In this document: positions 1 to 11,056 of the stretch, in pieces
Position numbering within the stretch: position 1 is the stretch's first letter
Layout: each line of letters opens with the position of its first letter
Assembly: GCA_029449245.1 (NCBI GenBank)
Contig: JANATF010000012.1
Span: forward strand, 1,426,001-1,490,000
Reading direction: 5' to 3'
DNA: 64,000 bases
Origin: Mortierella alpina
Lineage: Eukaryota; Mortierellomycota; Mortierellomycetes; Mortierellales; Mortierellaceae
Notes under the pieces: model-generated
Databases searched by the model: none
What the model was told of the DNA's origin: nothing
What the model saw: only the letters and a program-made list of their open reading frames with translations
Made by a program: the position numbers and the translations under genes

Positions 1-14
1 TGCAGGAATGATTT

Positions 15-158
15 ATGGGCCCATCCCTGACCTTTGTGTTCAAAATGAGTGCAAGACATTTGCGCATGCATGTCCATCCGCTGGTCTGTTGCATGGTGGC
101 ACAGTGCAATGGTACAGTAGTTGCTTAGTGCGAGAAAAGGCGGTCACTGGAGGGTCTT
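15..158. repeat. Dispersed degenerate repeat, copy A (cut by window start)
   Basis: About 145 bp recognisably similar, in the same orientation, to 32583-32738. Shared blocks are catccctgacc, ttgtgttcaaaat, gcatgtccatc and cactggagggtctt, in the same order with similar spacing. I estimate three quarters of positions match by eye. No open reading frame or terminal inverted repeat is visible. It lies about 245 bp beyond the 3' end of the MFS transporter gene. It may be a decayed non-autonomous element; the left end is outside the window. Confidence 0.7.
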
Positions 159-401
159 ACTCACTATACTACGCCCATCCTCGTTCATTTACCACATTAC
201 ATCAGTACACGAAAGGCAAGAGTCTTCAAGTGCCTAAGCCAGTGGAACGGGCTAGCATTTTGTTTTTTAATTATTCTTTGACGACCTTGGTTTGTGCGCA
301 CACACTAGGGCACGAAGGCGGAGGGAAGGGGTAAAAGTACAGGGTAGGGCAGGAAGAACACAATAGCGAACAGAATGACGAACAGTCGCAAAACAACTCA
401 C

Positions 402-1748
402 TTAAGCATCCACAGGAAGCTTTTCGTCGGTGATCTCGCGCTTTCCATCTACACTGTGGTCGAGAGGATCCTCCGAGTGATCTTTGAGGCGCATGCTCAA
501 GAACAAGGCACCGGGAATGGAGGCAACCAGGAGTGCAAAGCAGATAATCAGCTCGGTCATGAATGGCGTGCCGACGGCGTTGATTCTCCAGGCAATAGCT
601 GCACCGCTGGACTGGATACACTTGTAAAAGCCAGAGTAACGGGACAGGACCGTGACATCGTTCGAAAGAGCGCCCATCAACCAGTAGCAGTACGTCTGCC
701 AGGCGGCATCGTTGATTCCATAGAGGATGTACAGGAACAATGGTCCGACCCAGGCTGCGCCGTCCTTAAAGTCAAGACCGGGCTTGGTCGAGGTAATGGT
801 ATACTGCTTCTGGAAAAAGATGCCGCCGATCCAGGTGGCAATGAAGCACACACTGATGATGCACAGGCCCCAGAGCGAGCGGGTTTTGCGGTTGACGCCC
901 TGGTAGTCAAGGACACGGGCAAAGGTCCAGGAACCAAAGATCTGAGAAAGCCAGTAAAAGATGTTGTTGAGTGCCTGCGTGCGGATCGAGAAGTAGAAAC
1001 CGTTGACACTCGAGAACTGGTAAGGGTAAAACCAGTTGGACGAGAGGAACATGGGGATGAGGACAAGCATGCGCCAGTCGAGGAACAGCCTCATCACTGC
1101 GGCAATCTCGCCAGTCCAGGTGGGGAAAGCCTGGATCTTGATCTTATCACCGTTCGAATGTGTAACGGCCGAGGGAGGAGCCAAGGACAGGGCGATGAAG
1201 GTGCCGCACACCATGAGGACGAGGAAGACAATGTAGGTGGTGTCGCCGAGCGCCGTGGCCTCGGTGACGTTATAGTTGATGCCAAAGGAAATGACGGATC
1301 CGAGGACTGCACCGGCATTGAAGATGGCCCAGAAGTATCCGATGAACTTGCCCTTGTCCTTCTCGCGGGGGTAAGCCATCATGATGGCGCCTTGGGCGGT
1401 CCACAACATTCCTGCTCCAACACCGAGGAGACCACCGGCAGTGATGGTGAAGGCTCCAGCCTTGGTGTGGTTATAGCAGAGAAGGGAGCCGGCATAGAGA
1501 ACGTAGGTGCTGCAGCCGATGAAAATGGTCCACTTGGGGCCGAGCTTGTTGTGGATGGCGCCGGCGAGAAGACCAAAGATGGCAAAGCAGGTATACAGGG
1601 CGACGTTGGCGTTTTGGCCCACCTTGGAGTCGAGCTGGCCACCACCTCCGAGAGAGTTGAGGGCGTTGTACATTCCGGGGCAGCAGAAGCAAATGAAGCC
1701 CACGGCGATGATCTGCGCCAGAGGCGAGGTCCAACGGAAGCGAGCCAT
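402..1748 (-). CDS. UNC93-like (DUF895) major facilitator transporter
   Basis: A single-exon gene for a 448-residue polytopic membrane protein with about 11-12 hydrophobic helices. The first helix begins within ten residues of the N-terminus, and the C-terminal ~35 residues are charged and cytosolic in character. The order of helices and the motifs around LLGVGAGMLW, YFWAIFNAGAVLG and NDAAWQTYCYW are those of the UNC93/DUF895 branch of the MFS, which fungi carry in several copies. The substrate is unknown; fungal members are annotated only as putative ion-channel regulators or transporters. The start at 1748 is the first ATG of the frame and the following residues enter the first helix directly. 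The 5' leader on this strand is pyrimidine-rich. The family call is firm, the function is not. Confidence 0.85.
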   Translation of the reverse strand: MARFRWTSPLAQIIAVGFICFCCPGMYNALNSLGGGGQLDSKVGQNANVALYTCFAIFGLLAGAIHNKLGPKWTIFIGCSTYVLYAGSLLCYNHTKAGAFTITAGGLLGVGAGMLWTAQGAIMMAYPREKDKGKFIGYFWAIFNAGAVLGSVISFGINYNVTEATALGDTTYIVFLVLMVCGTFIALSLAPPSAVTHSNGDKIKIQAFPTWTGEIAAVMRLFLDWRMLVLIPMFLSSNWFYPYQFSSVNGFYFSIRTQALNNIFYWLSQIFGSWTFARVLDYQGVNRKTRSLWGLCIISVCFIATWIGGIFFQKQYTITSTKPGLDFKDGAAWVGPLFLYILYGINDAAWQTYCYWLMGALSNDVTVLSRYSGFYKCIQSSGAAIAWRINAVGTPFMTELIICFALLVASIPGALFLSMRLKDHSEDPLDHSVDGKREITDEKLPVDA

Positions 1749-4054
1749 GGTGATGATGTGCAGGTACTAGCAAAGACGGAAGGAGATGTGGACGAGAAAT
1801 AGATATAGAGAGAGATAGATAGAGATAGAAAGAGAGAGAAATAGAGCGAAAGAAGAGGGACACAAGCGAAGAAGAGGACTGAGGAAGAAGGAGTAGATCA
1901 GAGGTGATGAGGAAAAAGGGAAAAAGACTCGGAACTGGGGGTGGTCTTATATAGCAAAGGCAAAATGGAGAGTCGAGCAAGGCGAGAAGCAGGACGCTCT
2001 ACTATACTCTACGCTGCCTCAGAGTGCACAAACAACACCCCGACTTCCCCAGGCACCCGCCTAGCGCCATAATAGGATATGGCACTTAGAATACTCTTCA
2101 AGTCAAATAGAAAAGAAGGTCACCCCACAAACTGGAGTGAGACCCGACCAGGCGAGTCGGTGAGGGCTATTTTCTCATCTCGAGACAAAGGAAGGTCAGG
2201 CCGAGCGTGCTGCCTCTGTGGAGGCAGGCTGGGATTGAATGACAGACTGTGGGGAAATACAGTGCAAGGACAAGTCTCGGCTTCATTCCTCCCGCCTCTG
2301 AGCGGCTTCTGCCAAGATCATTCATTGAAGATCAACAATCGTACGGCAGAAGCACAACGAGGGGGTGAATCCTGCTGCTGGAGCATCCAGACATTGTGTA
2401 GCTTTGAGCCTGAGGGCGCGGGCTCGAGCACAAACAAGGTGTGCTGTAGACCATAAACGAAAGCAAGCTGTTCAATACAAAAAAACGAGGGCTGTTGTTT
2501 TGTTTTCATACCCGCAGTCCCTTCAAGATCATGTCTACATAGCACAATCGATGGCGGATCAAGGTCCATGCTTAGATGTCTGCAACATCCACCGTATTCG
2601 CCCTGATAGTCTACCCAGTCTTCAGTGGCCGTGCAAGAGGGTGAATATACTTTTGGTTTGGTTTGATGGTGCAGAGATTTCTTATCTTGTACCAACGCCC
2701 TTGTAAATTTGCTGCAAAGCGTGAGGCTAGTGGAAACACCCATACCCTGGATTATGCAGATGAACAGCAGCGCTGGCAGGGTTGGCAGGGCTGAGAAAAC
2801 AATAAATAAACATTGCCGCATAGTGTTCTATGACAATCGAGTGACATCGGAGGATGCAGCTCCAGCTACCCTCTCCTTGACTGTAGCATCCTGATCTGAC
2901 GATCGACTCACACCTTTATTCTAAGAGAGAAATGGACACTCTCTCCTTCGAAGGCCCTGTTTACATGGCAGAGAATACATATCATTGGTTTACACTTTGG
3001 CTGAGACGTGGTCCTCCAATGGTCTTCGAAAGATAGTATATCTTGTGCGCTTATACTTGTTTGCGTTCATCCACAGATCCTTCCTGCTCTTCCTCGCCCT
3101 CGATGTTGGTCAGGCCGGTCGACAACATTGGGTTTCATTCAGCGGCTACCACGTCATTAGGCGCTTGACTCAGCGATCAAGCGGAGGATCTCTTGCCATT
3201 GGGGTCTGTTCCACGCCGACTTTGGGGTCTCTCTGGTCTCACCCTCCGTAGGATAATGTCTCTCGCCATCTCAATTCCGGACCCAAAGCATCCTAGTGCA
3301 TTGGTGTGGTTTTGTTCTGTAAAGGTCAAGTGTCCACGGATGACCGTCGGAGGTCCTTTTCAAAGGAAAGGAAGAAAGGGTAGGCGGAGTAATCAAGATG
3401 AATGTATTTTTCGTGGGGACTTTTGTCTCTCTGGCACCAAGAATTGGCTTGCAGCTAGACATATCCGATTCAAAGGAGCCCACCTGTGCGTTTTTTTTTG
3501 TTGCCGTGAACGAACGCCATTGCAGCCCATTGCGCATTTGTCACTTGCAACCGAATCTTAGAAAAACTCGCTGGGAGTCTCGTTCCCATTCCACTTGCTC
3601 ATTCTGCACAGCGCATGGTTCAGTTCGCGACAGCTCCTAGGCAGCTATGCGTCAACACAACTGCGGCAAAGTCTCTCTTTGTGGCACTTGAGTAAACAAG
3701 TCTAGCAGGGTCAAGCCCTGGTCTTGATCGAACCACCACGGATCAAACTTCCGAGCAAGAAGCAGTCCAGTCCTTGCACGTGTTTTACGTGCTCTACTGT
3801 ACGAAAGCGTACACGCCTGTGCGTGCACGTACGGTTCCTGGAAATGAAAATCATAACAACGAAAAGTGGCCCGCCCTTGCTCACATCACTTTTTTTTTTC
3901 TCTCTTCCGCCCCGCAGCTCACTCGACCGCTTTCCCTCTCGCTCCAGCCCATCAGCGACATCTCCTCCTCCTCCTCACCTCTTTCTCGCTCTTTAACTCT
4001 CTCACACACACACCCTCCCCCCTCCTCTACAAAGTCCTGCAAAGCCAACACACC
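1749..4054. other. Intergenic region between divergent MFS and PRELI genes
   Basis: About 2.3 kb without a supported gene. It holds the presumed promoters of the MFS gene (left) and of the PRELI gene (right). A purine tract with GATA/GAGA units at about 1803-1850 forms the MFS leader. A CT-rich leader with CTCC and CACA runs at about 3890-4050 precedes the PRELI start. Short open frames between 2079 and 3640 show no protein-like composition or recognisable domain. Confidence 0.5.
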
Positions 4055-4755
4055 ATGAAGTTCTTCCAAGCAACACACACATTCGACCACTCCTGGGCTC
4101 AGGTCACTGCTGCCAACTGGATGAAGTACCCGAACGAGCAGTGCCCCCATGTCGTAGCAGTCGATGTCCTCGAGCGCCACGTCGACCCCGAGACGGGTGT
4201 CCTCCGCACAGAGCGTCTCTTGACCTGCAATCAGAACGCACCCGCTCTGGTTTTGAAGGTAAAATAGACGATGATGCTCTTGAATATTAACGAATCCACC
4301 CTGTCGATTCATCCACAAACTCACCATTGTCTTCTCTTTTTGTCTCGTTTTTGTAAACAACCTAGTTCCTCGGCGGATCCACAGTCTCCTACGTCCGTGA
4401 GACCAGCGAATTGGATCCAAAGACCCAAAAGCTGACCATGAAGACTCAGAATCTGTCCATGTGCAACGTCCTGACCATCAACGAAACCATCACCTACACT
4501 GCCCACCCTCAAAACGAGTCCTCAACCATGTTCAAGCAGGAGGCTCAGATCGCCGCTGGATCGGCACTGTCCCGATTTTCGTCTTATATCGAGGATTTCT
4601 GTCTGACCCGCTTCAGAGATAACGCTGCCGTGGGCCGTGCAGGATTCGAGATGGTTCTGGAAAAGTTGAAGCAGGCCCGACAGGAGGCAACCTCTCAACT
4701 GGAAAAGGCAACAACCTCTGCCGTCAACGCTGCTGCCGCCACCGCAGCCCTCTAA
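4055..4755 (+). CDS. PRELI/MSF1-domain protein (Ups/SLMO family)
   Basis: Two exons, 4055-4258 and 4366-4755, give 197 residues. The 107-nt intron runs gtaaaa to cctag in phase 0. The protein starts MKFFQATHTFDHSW, the typical opening of PRELI/MSF1 proteins, and the PRELI domain fills residues 1 to about 175, followed by an Ala/Thr-rich tail. Family members are intermembrane-space lipid-transfer proteins (Ups1 for phosphatidic acid, Ups2 for phosphatidylserine) that work with Mdm35. The NxxxxTYxAHPQN segment and Slowmo-like N-terminus suggest the Ups2/Slowmo side rather than Ups1, but I cannot settle the subgroup. The ATG at 4055 is supported because the domain begins at residue 1; the frame is open further upstream only through CT-rich leader. 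Confidence 0.9.
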
Positions 4756-5424
4756 AAAGAAATTCAACGGGCGGGAAGGTCTTTGACCGTTTCCGTTTGT
4801 CTTGTGAGGGGAACAGAAAGGTCGGAGTTGAATTCCTTCATCGGATTTTTTTTTCGCTCTCACATGGTTCTCGCCTTTTTCGGTACCAAGGAAGTGAGGG
4901 GCATAGCGTCATTCTATCCTCTATCGGCCACCACCACCATCATCAGCATCATCATCATCATCAGCATCTCTTGCATTTATCAGCTGGCCGAGGAAGTTAA
5001 CATACAAAGGACGACTTATCCGACGAGTCGGGAGAAAGTACGCCCGTGCCGATTGCGCCTTGGCCTCTTTTTTTCGGAGCAATACGGATCCTACCGGACT
5101 GCTCTATTTCCTTTTTTATCGCATCATCCTCACCCGCAACGTTCGCTTCACGATCGCATCTTCATACCCACCGCTTCATCGCTGTCTTTTTTTTCCCTCT
5201 CCCATCTTCTGCTTTTCCTCATTTTACTATAGATTTTCGCTCGTTTCTTTTGCAAAAATAGCACACCCAATTGTACAATACAACTCTTCAAAAAAAAAAA
5301 AAAAACAGAGAAAAGAAAGGATATGGTTATTGCTTGGCTTATTTACAAGATTGTTTACGCTTGCGCGACTTTGGAAAAAAAAAAGAAAAGTGGGAAAAGA
5401 AAAGGCGTGGTACAGTGCAATCAA
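4756..5424. other. 3' region between convergent PRELI and GID8 genes
   Basis: About 670 bp holding both 3' ends. It contains the trinucleotide tract, several T runs and an A run near 5291. No gene is supported. The T-rich and A-rich tracts are compatible with UTR and poly(A) signals of the two convergent transcripts. Confidence 0.45.
4928..4968 (+). repeat. CAC/CAT trinucleotide microsatellite
   Basis: A run of ccaccaccac and catcatcagcatcat units about 40 bp long, in the likely 3' UTR of the PRELI gene. It would read as polyhistidine in one frame, but no gene supports that reading. Confidence 0.6.
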
Positions 5425-6690
5425 TCATGCACCGGCCACAGGGCCAGAGGCCGATCCCGAGCCTCCCGCGCCGGCACTGGCACTGCCTCCGATCGGTCCA
5501 TTGCCCATGGGTTCCATCACCAATTCCGCCTTGGTAAAATCCGTGATCTTTGGGTACGTGCATCGTTCATCCAACTGCTGCTGAAACCACCAGCACGTCT
5601 TGAGCAGTGTAGGCAGCTAAAAAGCATCATATCAGGGACAATCATATGTAGTTCCTTTTTTTTAGAGATGTGAGACGCGACAGATTGTATCACCAAATCC
5701 AGCTCGCGTGGGCAAAAAACTCTCACTCGATCTTTTTTTTTTCCTTACCTTGGGATCCTTTTCTTGAGATTGAGCAAGCAGCAGTGCTGAGTTGAGCTCC
5801 GAAGCCAACTTTTGTCGTTGACCAGGTGTCAAGAGGTCATTCACGGGCGAAGGGCCATTGACCTCAAATGCCAGCAACGACATGGTTCGTTCCAGCTCCG
5901 ACAGAAACTCGGGCTGAGTTGAATAGAGAGAGAGAGCAAGGAAAGACCACGGACGGGTGATTAGGGCTAAGCACATTTCCGTCGTCACTCATTACAGACT
6001 GAAAAAACGCCTTACGTTCTCTTCACCACGTGGCGCCAATTCCTCCTGCGCAAACTCGAGTGCCTCCATAATCCGTCCCTCACGGATGTACTCGATCAGA
6101 CGTTGTTGTTGCAGGTGGAAAAAGAGTTTGGGATTGGTGTCAAGGATCTAACAGCCGCGGGTGAGATATGCACGGGAAGAGGTGAGTGGGAGTACAGGTT
6201 AGTTACTTGGATTAACAAAAAAAGAAAAAAAAAATAGCTGCCCTCGGCATTACGAGATATGCACAAATATTCCAGGCATGTGTGCGCGACAGTTGAAGAA
6301 AAAAGCTGTTACCTCAGGGTTGAGATCATTCACGCGCTCAATAGCTTCCTCGATCTGTCCACGCTGAATGGCAGTTCGTACAACCATTCGATCTTGAATA
6401 GACTCCAAGTTCACGGGTGGTTTGGTCCCACTCTCTTGGCTAAACTTTTCTGCTGCGTCCTTGAATCCCTCAATAATCAGATAGTTCATCACCAGCTTGT
6501 TCAGGTCCCTGAGTAGACCGAGAGCCATCATATGGAGACCATGCATTAGCACGCGAATAAAAATAGTACATACTGCATCGCAGTCAATGTCTCGCAACTC
6601 ATCTTGTCCTTTTTGTACTTACTCGCGGTCAACCTGCACCTCGGAGAGTCGGGCGTTCCATTCTTCTTTAGTGAAAACCTTCTTGGCCAT
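5425..6690 (-). CDS. GID8: GID8/TWA1, LisH-CTLH subunit of the GID/CTLH ubiquitin ligase
   Basis: Five exons on the minus strand: 6623-6690, 6313-6508, 6016-6147, 5749-5913 and 5425-5616; all introns are GT-AG and the phases close. The conserved product is 250 residues. It has LisH (about residues 24-56, [15 protein letters not shown]), CTLH and CRA regions, ending in a Gly/Ser/Ala tail. Human TWA1 and yeast Gid8 are scaffold subunits of the GID/CTLH E3 ligase that degrades gluconeogenic enzymes. The start at 6690 ([11 protein letters not shown]) matches the length of the animal N-terminus. The same frame stays open upstream to about 7296, so a longer Ser/Thr-rich N-terminus from the ATG at 7179 is quite possible (see findings). 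Confidence 0.93.
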
Positions 6691-8431
6691 GCCTCCCGTG
6701 CTGGCTAGATTGGCGGTCTGTGAGTTTGACTGATACAGTCGTCGGTGCATAGCAGATTGAGAGATGGAGTTCGAGTTGACGTTCATATGACGAAAGGGCG
6801 AGGAAGATGAGGAAGAGTTGTTAGACGATGAACGATCGCCCGCTGCGGAGGCGTCCTCCTGACCGTCCGATCGCAGAGGGCGCCGTGCGGCCGAGGACGA
6901 GGAGGCGGCCGTCAGGTGAGAGAAGCAGCTTAGAACAAAGAATCCCAGATGGGAGAGTAAAAAGAGGTGTGCTGCCGTTATCACCAAGGTGACCCACAAA
7001 AGACTCGCGACGAGGAGTCGAGGGATGCCCACGGATAAAAGAGAGTGGGAAGCGTTTGTGTTTGTGCTTGCGCTTGTGTTGGTAGTGGCTGTGGCTGTGG
7101 TTGTGGTTGTGGAGTTGGGAACTGAGGGAGGTGCAGTCAAGGGTAAAGTGGACGGCGACAGTGTTGGAGAAGAGGGCATAGTATTGAGTATAGAGAGCTT
7201 GACGTGCGTGGTAAGGGGTGAGTGTGCTTTTTGCTCACGCGGCAAGGGTTTGGATGGGCAATTGGCTGGTCGGTGCCGGGCTGTCTGCCAACACAAGAAT
7301 ACAAATAAAAAAAAACCAACAGCTGAAGCGAGCGAGGCAAGGTATCAGAGAGGAGTGTGAGGGAAGCAAAAAGCGCGAGGCGAAGGAGAGAAGAGGCGTC
7401 AAGCCAATTACGCAGAGGGGCGAGAGAAGGGCAAGGAACACATTCCCATTCCGGTCGCATGCAGTCAGTGTGTTCCCACAAACCCCTGTCACGGTCTGCG
7501 CTTATCCCAGGATTCTCCAGTCTCCCTTGGGGTCAGCAACACGTTGGGACACGTCGATATGAATGGGCTTCGGCAGTGAATTCGCAGTTCTCAAGACTTT
7601 TCAATCATAGCAACGGTGCATGGGGAAATGCGATAAGCATGGCGGCGGTAGGGTTATGCACAGCTCAAAATGCGTGGAAACGTGGACGAGGCAGCGTACA
7701 CAAAAGAGAGGATGAGCCGGGTTGGAATGGCGAACGCGTGAGGACGCGAGGGAGGACGAGAAGGAGGACGAGAGGAAACAGGTGGATAGCAGCATAGCAC
7801 AGTGTGATTGTGTTTTTGTAGTTTACCATGGGGCGACGCCGGCGTTGTGATTTCGCAGCGACGACAGAGACCGAGATGGCAGCGAAGGAGAGAAGAGCGA
7901 CGAGAAGCGGTGTGGAGACAAAAGGATCGAGCAGAGGCAGGAGTGACAGCAACAATGCGGGAGAGAGAGAGAGAATGCAGACAAGAGAGGGAGAGAAGGG
8001 AAGAGAGGGGGAGCAAGAAGGCAGACGAGAAAGGCTGGTTGGCTGGCTGGCGGGCTGGCGGCAGGGAATGGCGGTGGAGCTGAAAAGGGAAGCTGTGTGG
8101 GGGGAGTGACGGAAATAAATATGTTTATGGGAAGGGGCGCGACCAGGAGGACGACCGAACACAGCTGATGGATCGATGGATGGATCAAGGAACCGAAAGA
8201 GGACCGCAGCCCTTGATCACATCTACGCACCTGCGCAACAGGCAGTCGTGCCCTCTGTCGATGGACCAGACGACGCTGCAGAGGCCCATCAGGCTCGCGA
8301 TGGACACGATTGCGTTAATTCCTAGTCGAAGACGTATTTCCTCGCTCAAATGACGTCAAATCTTCGACGAAAAAGAAAACCTCGCCTCCCTCGCTCTTCA
8401 TTCCCTCTCCCAACCCTCCGACATTCCAGGG
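6691..8431. other. GID8/SWC4 divergent upstream region with possible GID8 N-terminal extension
   Basis: About 1.7 kb between the conserved GID8 start and the SWC4 start. From 6691 to 7179 the minus-strand GID8 frame is open and rich in Ser, Thr, Asn and Ala codons. From about 7650 to 8160 the plus strand is purine-rich (GA, GGA, GAGAGA), giving long but low-complexity open frames on both strands that I do not accept as genes. The SWC4 core promoter must lie near 8230-8430. Confidence 0.5.
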
Positions 8432-10914
8432 ATGGCTACAGGAAACGACGTCCGCGAGATCTTTCAGCTCAAGCCCACGGAGCAAGTCAGGCGGGTGCAA
8501 AAGACCGAAAAGAAGCCAGGCACGACAACCATGCAGCAATCATCGCACACCTTAATGCATCCACCAACATGCCAACTCGCCCCAGTGTTCTAAACATCTT
8601 TTTTTTCATTTGCTTGCTTACTCCTTTTTTTTTATAGATGGCATCAGTCGTGAGCTGTACGGCCTGATCGGCAACAATGTATCCACAGTCGCTTTCAACA
8701 ACCCAACGTACAAGCCAAAGCTTGCCAAGGGCAAAAAGGCTGTCAACTGGTAAACCAACTCCCCTCTCTCTCACTCATTCTTCACTCACGACTATTGAAC
8801 GCAAGGGAAAAAAACATGGAAAACGAACGACTGTCGCCGCTGTGCTTGCTGTGCCTAACTGCTAGCTGCCCTGTCAATTTCCGATATTACTAGGACGTGG
8901 CGCCCGTTCATGAACCCATCCAGAGACGACGACTTGACACTGCACCATTGGGAAAAGACCCGGACAGACCCCAATGAGGAATATAGGTTCTACAAGTTCA
9001 ACAAAGCCATCAACCTCGTCAACTTTACAGAGACCGATTACACAACCCATCTTCAGGACTCGGACTGGTCCTACGACGAGACAAAGTACCTGTGGGATCT
9101 CTGTCGGAGGTTTGATCTGAGATGGGTCGTGATTCAGGACCGCTACGAGTGGCCAGCACAGGAGCAGGATCGCATGGCGCTGCAGTTTTACAACGGAAAT
9201 AGCATTGCTCCCAAGACTATCATCGCCCCTAGCACCGCCGCTCTCACCGAAAACAACAACACCGACACAACCACCACCACCGCCACCATAAGTACTACTG
9301 CCACTGCTATCACGACACAATCAACATTAGAACCAAAGCAACCAGAGGCGTTGGCGGAAATCGTGCCCACTCCAGTCACCCTCACACAACCCGACGCAGT
9401 TGCAGCAGTAGAGCCAGCACCTGTCACCACTACAGCACCTGATGTAGCCATGAACGTAGACGCTGCAACAGCATCTGCCACAACCACAACCACACAACTT
9501 GCACCGGCACCTGCACCTGCACCTGCATCTGCCGAGGTGGTCAGTCATGACAACAAAGCTGTACCTGCTGCAGAACCGTCGGAAACAACAACAGCAACAG
9601 CAGCATCTACAGCAACAGCTTCTGCCGTGGAAGTTGTCCCTTTCACACCACCCAAGATGCGTTCGATGGAGGACCTCAAGAGCCGATACTACTCTATCAA
9701 TCGCATTCTGACCAAGGTGCGCATGACGGATTCCTCTCAGGCATCGGAAAAGGCTCAGTTGCTGGCATCCATGGCCTACGACAAGAACCGGGAGATTGAA
9801 CGCAAGAAGAATCTAGAGATTTTGAACACAAGGACGCCGGAGCAAATCGAGGTAAAAAAATCGAAGGAAAAAAAAAAAAAAGAAAGAAAGCCTGAACAGA
9901 AATAGGATTTTGCAACTAACCCCTCCCCGCCCCGCCCGGAAAAAAATGTTTCAATAGGAGGAAGAGGCGTTGTACTTGGAAGCAAGAAGGATCGATCAAA
10001 ACGAGAAAAAGATTACGAGGGAGCGCGAGAACTTGCTGCGTCTGCTCAACACCAGAGACATTTACGGACCTGGTGGTCCCGTCTCTGCAGGATTGGCGGG
10101 CCAGGTCGCTGGTGGACCAGGAACGGGCATCATTATTCCCAGCAACTCGATCACGATCCCATCATCCTCCTCCTCGTCAGGACCTTCTGGAGCCAACGCC
10201 AACGGTCCCATGTCTCCGATTGGGAAGAACGCCAACGGTACCTCATCATCTTCCGCCGCAGCAGCAGCAGCCGCAGCCGCAGGAGGCGCCGCCGCCAAGA
10301 AGAGGAAAAAGGCCCCCAAGGGATCCGTCCAAGCCGACGACAATAACACTCTCTCTGGTTCTGGATCAGGTGCGGGCGCTGGTTCTGCGTCCGCTTCATC
10401 GTCCACAAAGGGTTCCGCCAACAACCGACGACCCTCCAACTCTTCGACCAGCGACCTCCTGGCGGCAACGACCTTGCCACCCCTCAAAAAGGAGAAACTG
10501 ATCCCTGGAGCGTATCTGAGATCTCAAAAGACAGCGCCCGTCGTCTCGACCAAACAGCAGCGGGTCCAATCCACACTCGTTCAGTTGGGACTGCCCTTCA
10601 AACCTGCCATGCCCACAGCCACCGTGATCGCCAAATGGGATCAGCTCTCCAACAACATCGTGACCCTTCTGGATCTCAAGAAGCAGGTCGACAAGCTCGA
10701 GTCGGACCTCAAGGTCGTCAAGATGCGGAGGGGCAGTGGCTCCTCGGGATCAGGTCTCCTTCCGGGTTCGACTGGTATGGGTGCTGCTGGTGCTGGTACA
10801 GGCGCCTCGAGTGCTGGACCGACTGCAGAAGGTAACTTTGGCGTCAAGCGTGAGGGCATGACAGATGACTCTGGTGCCTCAGGACAAGTCAAGAAGAAGA
10901 AGAAAAAAGAATAG
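8432..10914 (+). CDS. SWC4: SWC4/DMAP1, shared subunit of NuA4 and SWR1 complexes
   Basis: Four exons, 8432-8519, 8638-8749, 8894-9851 and 9958-10914, give 704 residues. The protein opens MATGNDVREI like animal DMAP1. A SANT/Myb-like DMAP domain lies at about residues 65-175, with WTWRPFMNPSR, HHWEK and RRFDLRWVVIQDRY. The conserved helix around SMEDLKSRYYSI and NRTPEQ-like RTPEQIE follows after a Thr/Ala/Pro-rich insert of about 140 residues. A second Ser/Gly/Ala-rich insert precedes the C-terminal LRSQ and VIAKWDQLSNNIVTLLDLK coiled region. SWC4 links histone H4/H2A acetylation (NuA4) and H2A.Z deposition (SWR1). Intron 1 uses a GC donor: only exon end 8519 joined to 8638 gives KKPDGISRELY, matching the conserved RPEGMHREVY of human DMAP1. 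The lysine tail could be a nuclear signal. Confidence 0.93.
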
Positions 10915-11056
10915 GCCCTTTCTCGCGGTCGTCTTGACAGTTGTATAGTAAAAATAACAAGAAATGATGTATTGAAATGCTATGGTGTATGTAATGGATA
11001 AGAATGAGTGTAACAATGTGCTCTGGGTACAAATAATGCGTGTGTGTCGAGACCTC

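Noticed and set aside
375-1802. 475-codon plus-strand open frame opposite the MFS gene
   Set aside because: It is the antisense shadow of a clear membrane transporter; its composition (Gly, Asp, Glu, Val-rich without domains) is what reverse-complement membrane codons give.
2079-3640. Several 60-167 codon open frames between the MFS and PRELI genes
   Set aside because: Compositions are irregular, no domain is recognised, frames overlap on both strands, and none links by splicing into a longer product.
4928-4968. Histidine-rich reading of the CAT/CAC repeat
   Set aside because: A microsatellite in a 3' UTR. The short frame has no start context and no continuation.
5015-5040. Hairpin ccgac-ga-gtcgg followed by gagaaag, considered as a hammerhead-like ribozyme core
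   Set aside because: The conserved CUGAUGA core and the third stem are missing; this is only a short palindrome.
7357-8230. Overlapping long open frames on both strands
   Set aside because: The DNA is a GA/GGA-rich low-complexity tract, so stops are rare in all frames. No homology, no conserved motif and no plausible splicing.
10062-10501. Open frames on both strands within the SWC4 Ser/Ala-rich exon
   Set aside because: Shadows of the triplet-repeat coding region of SWC4.
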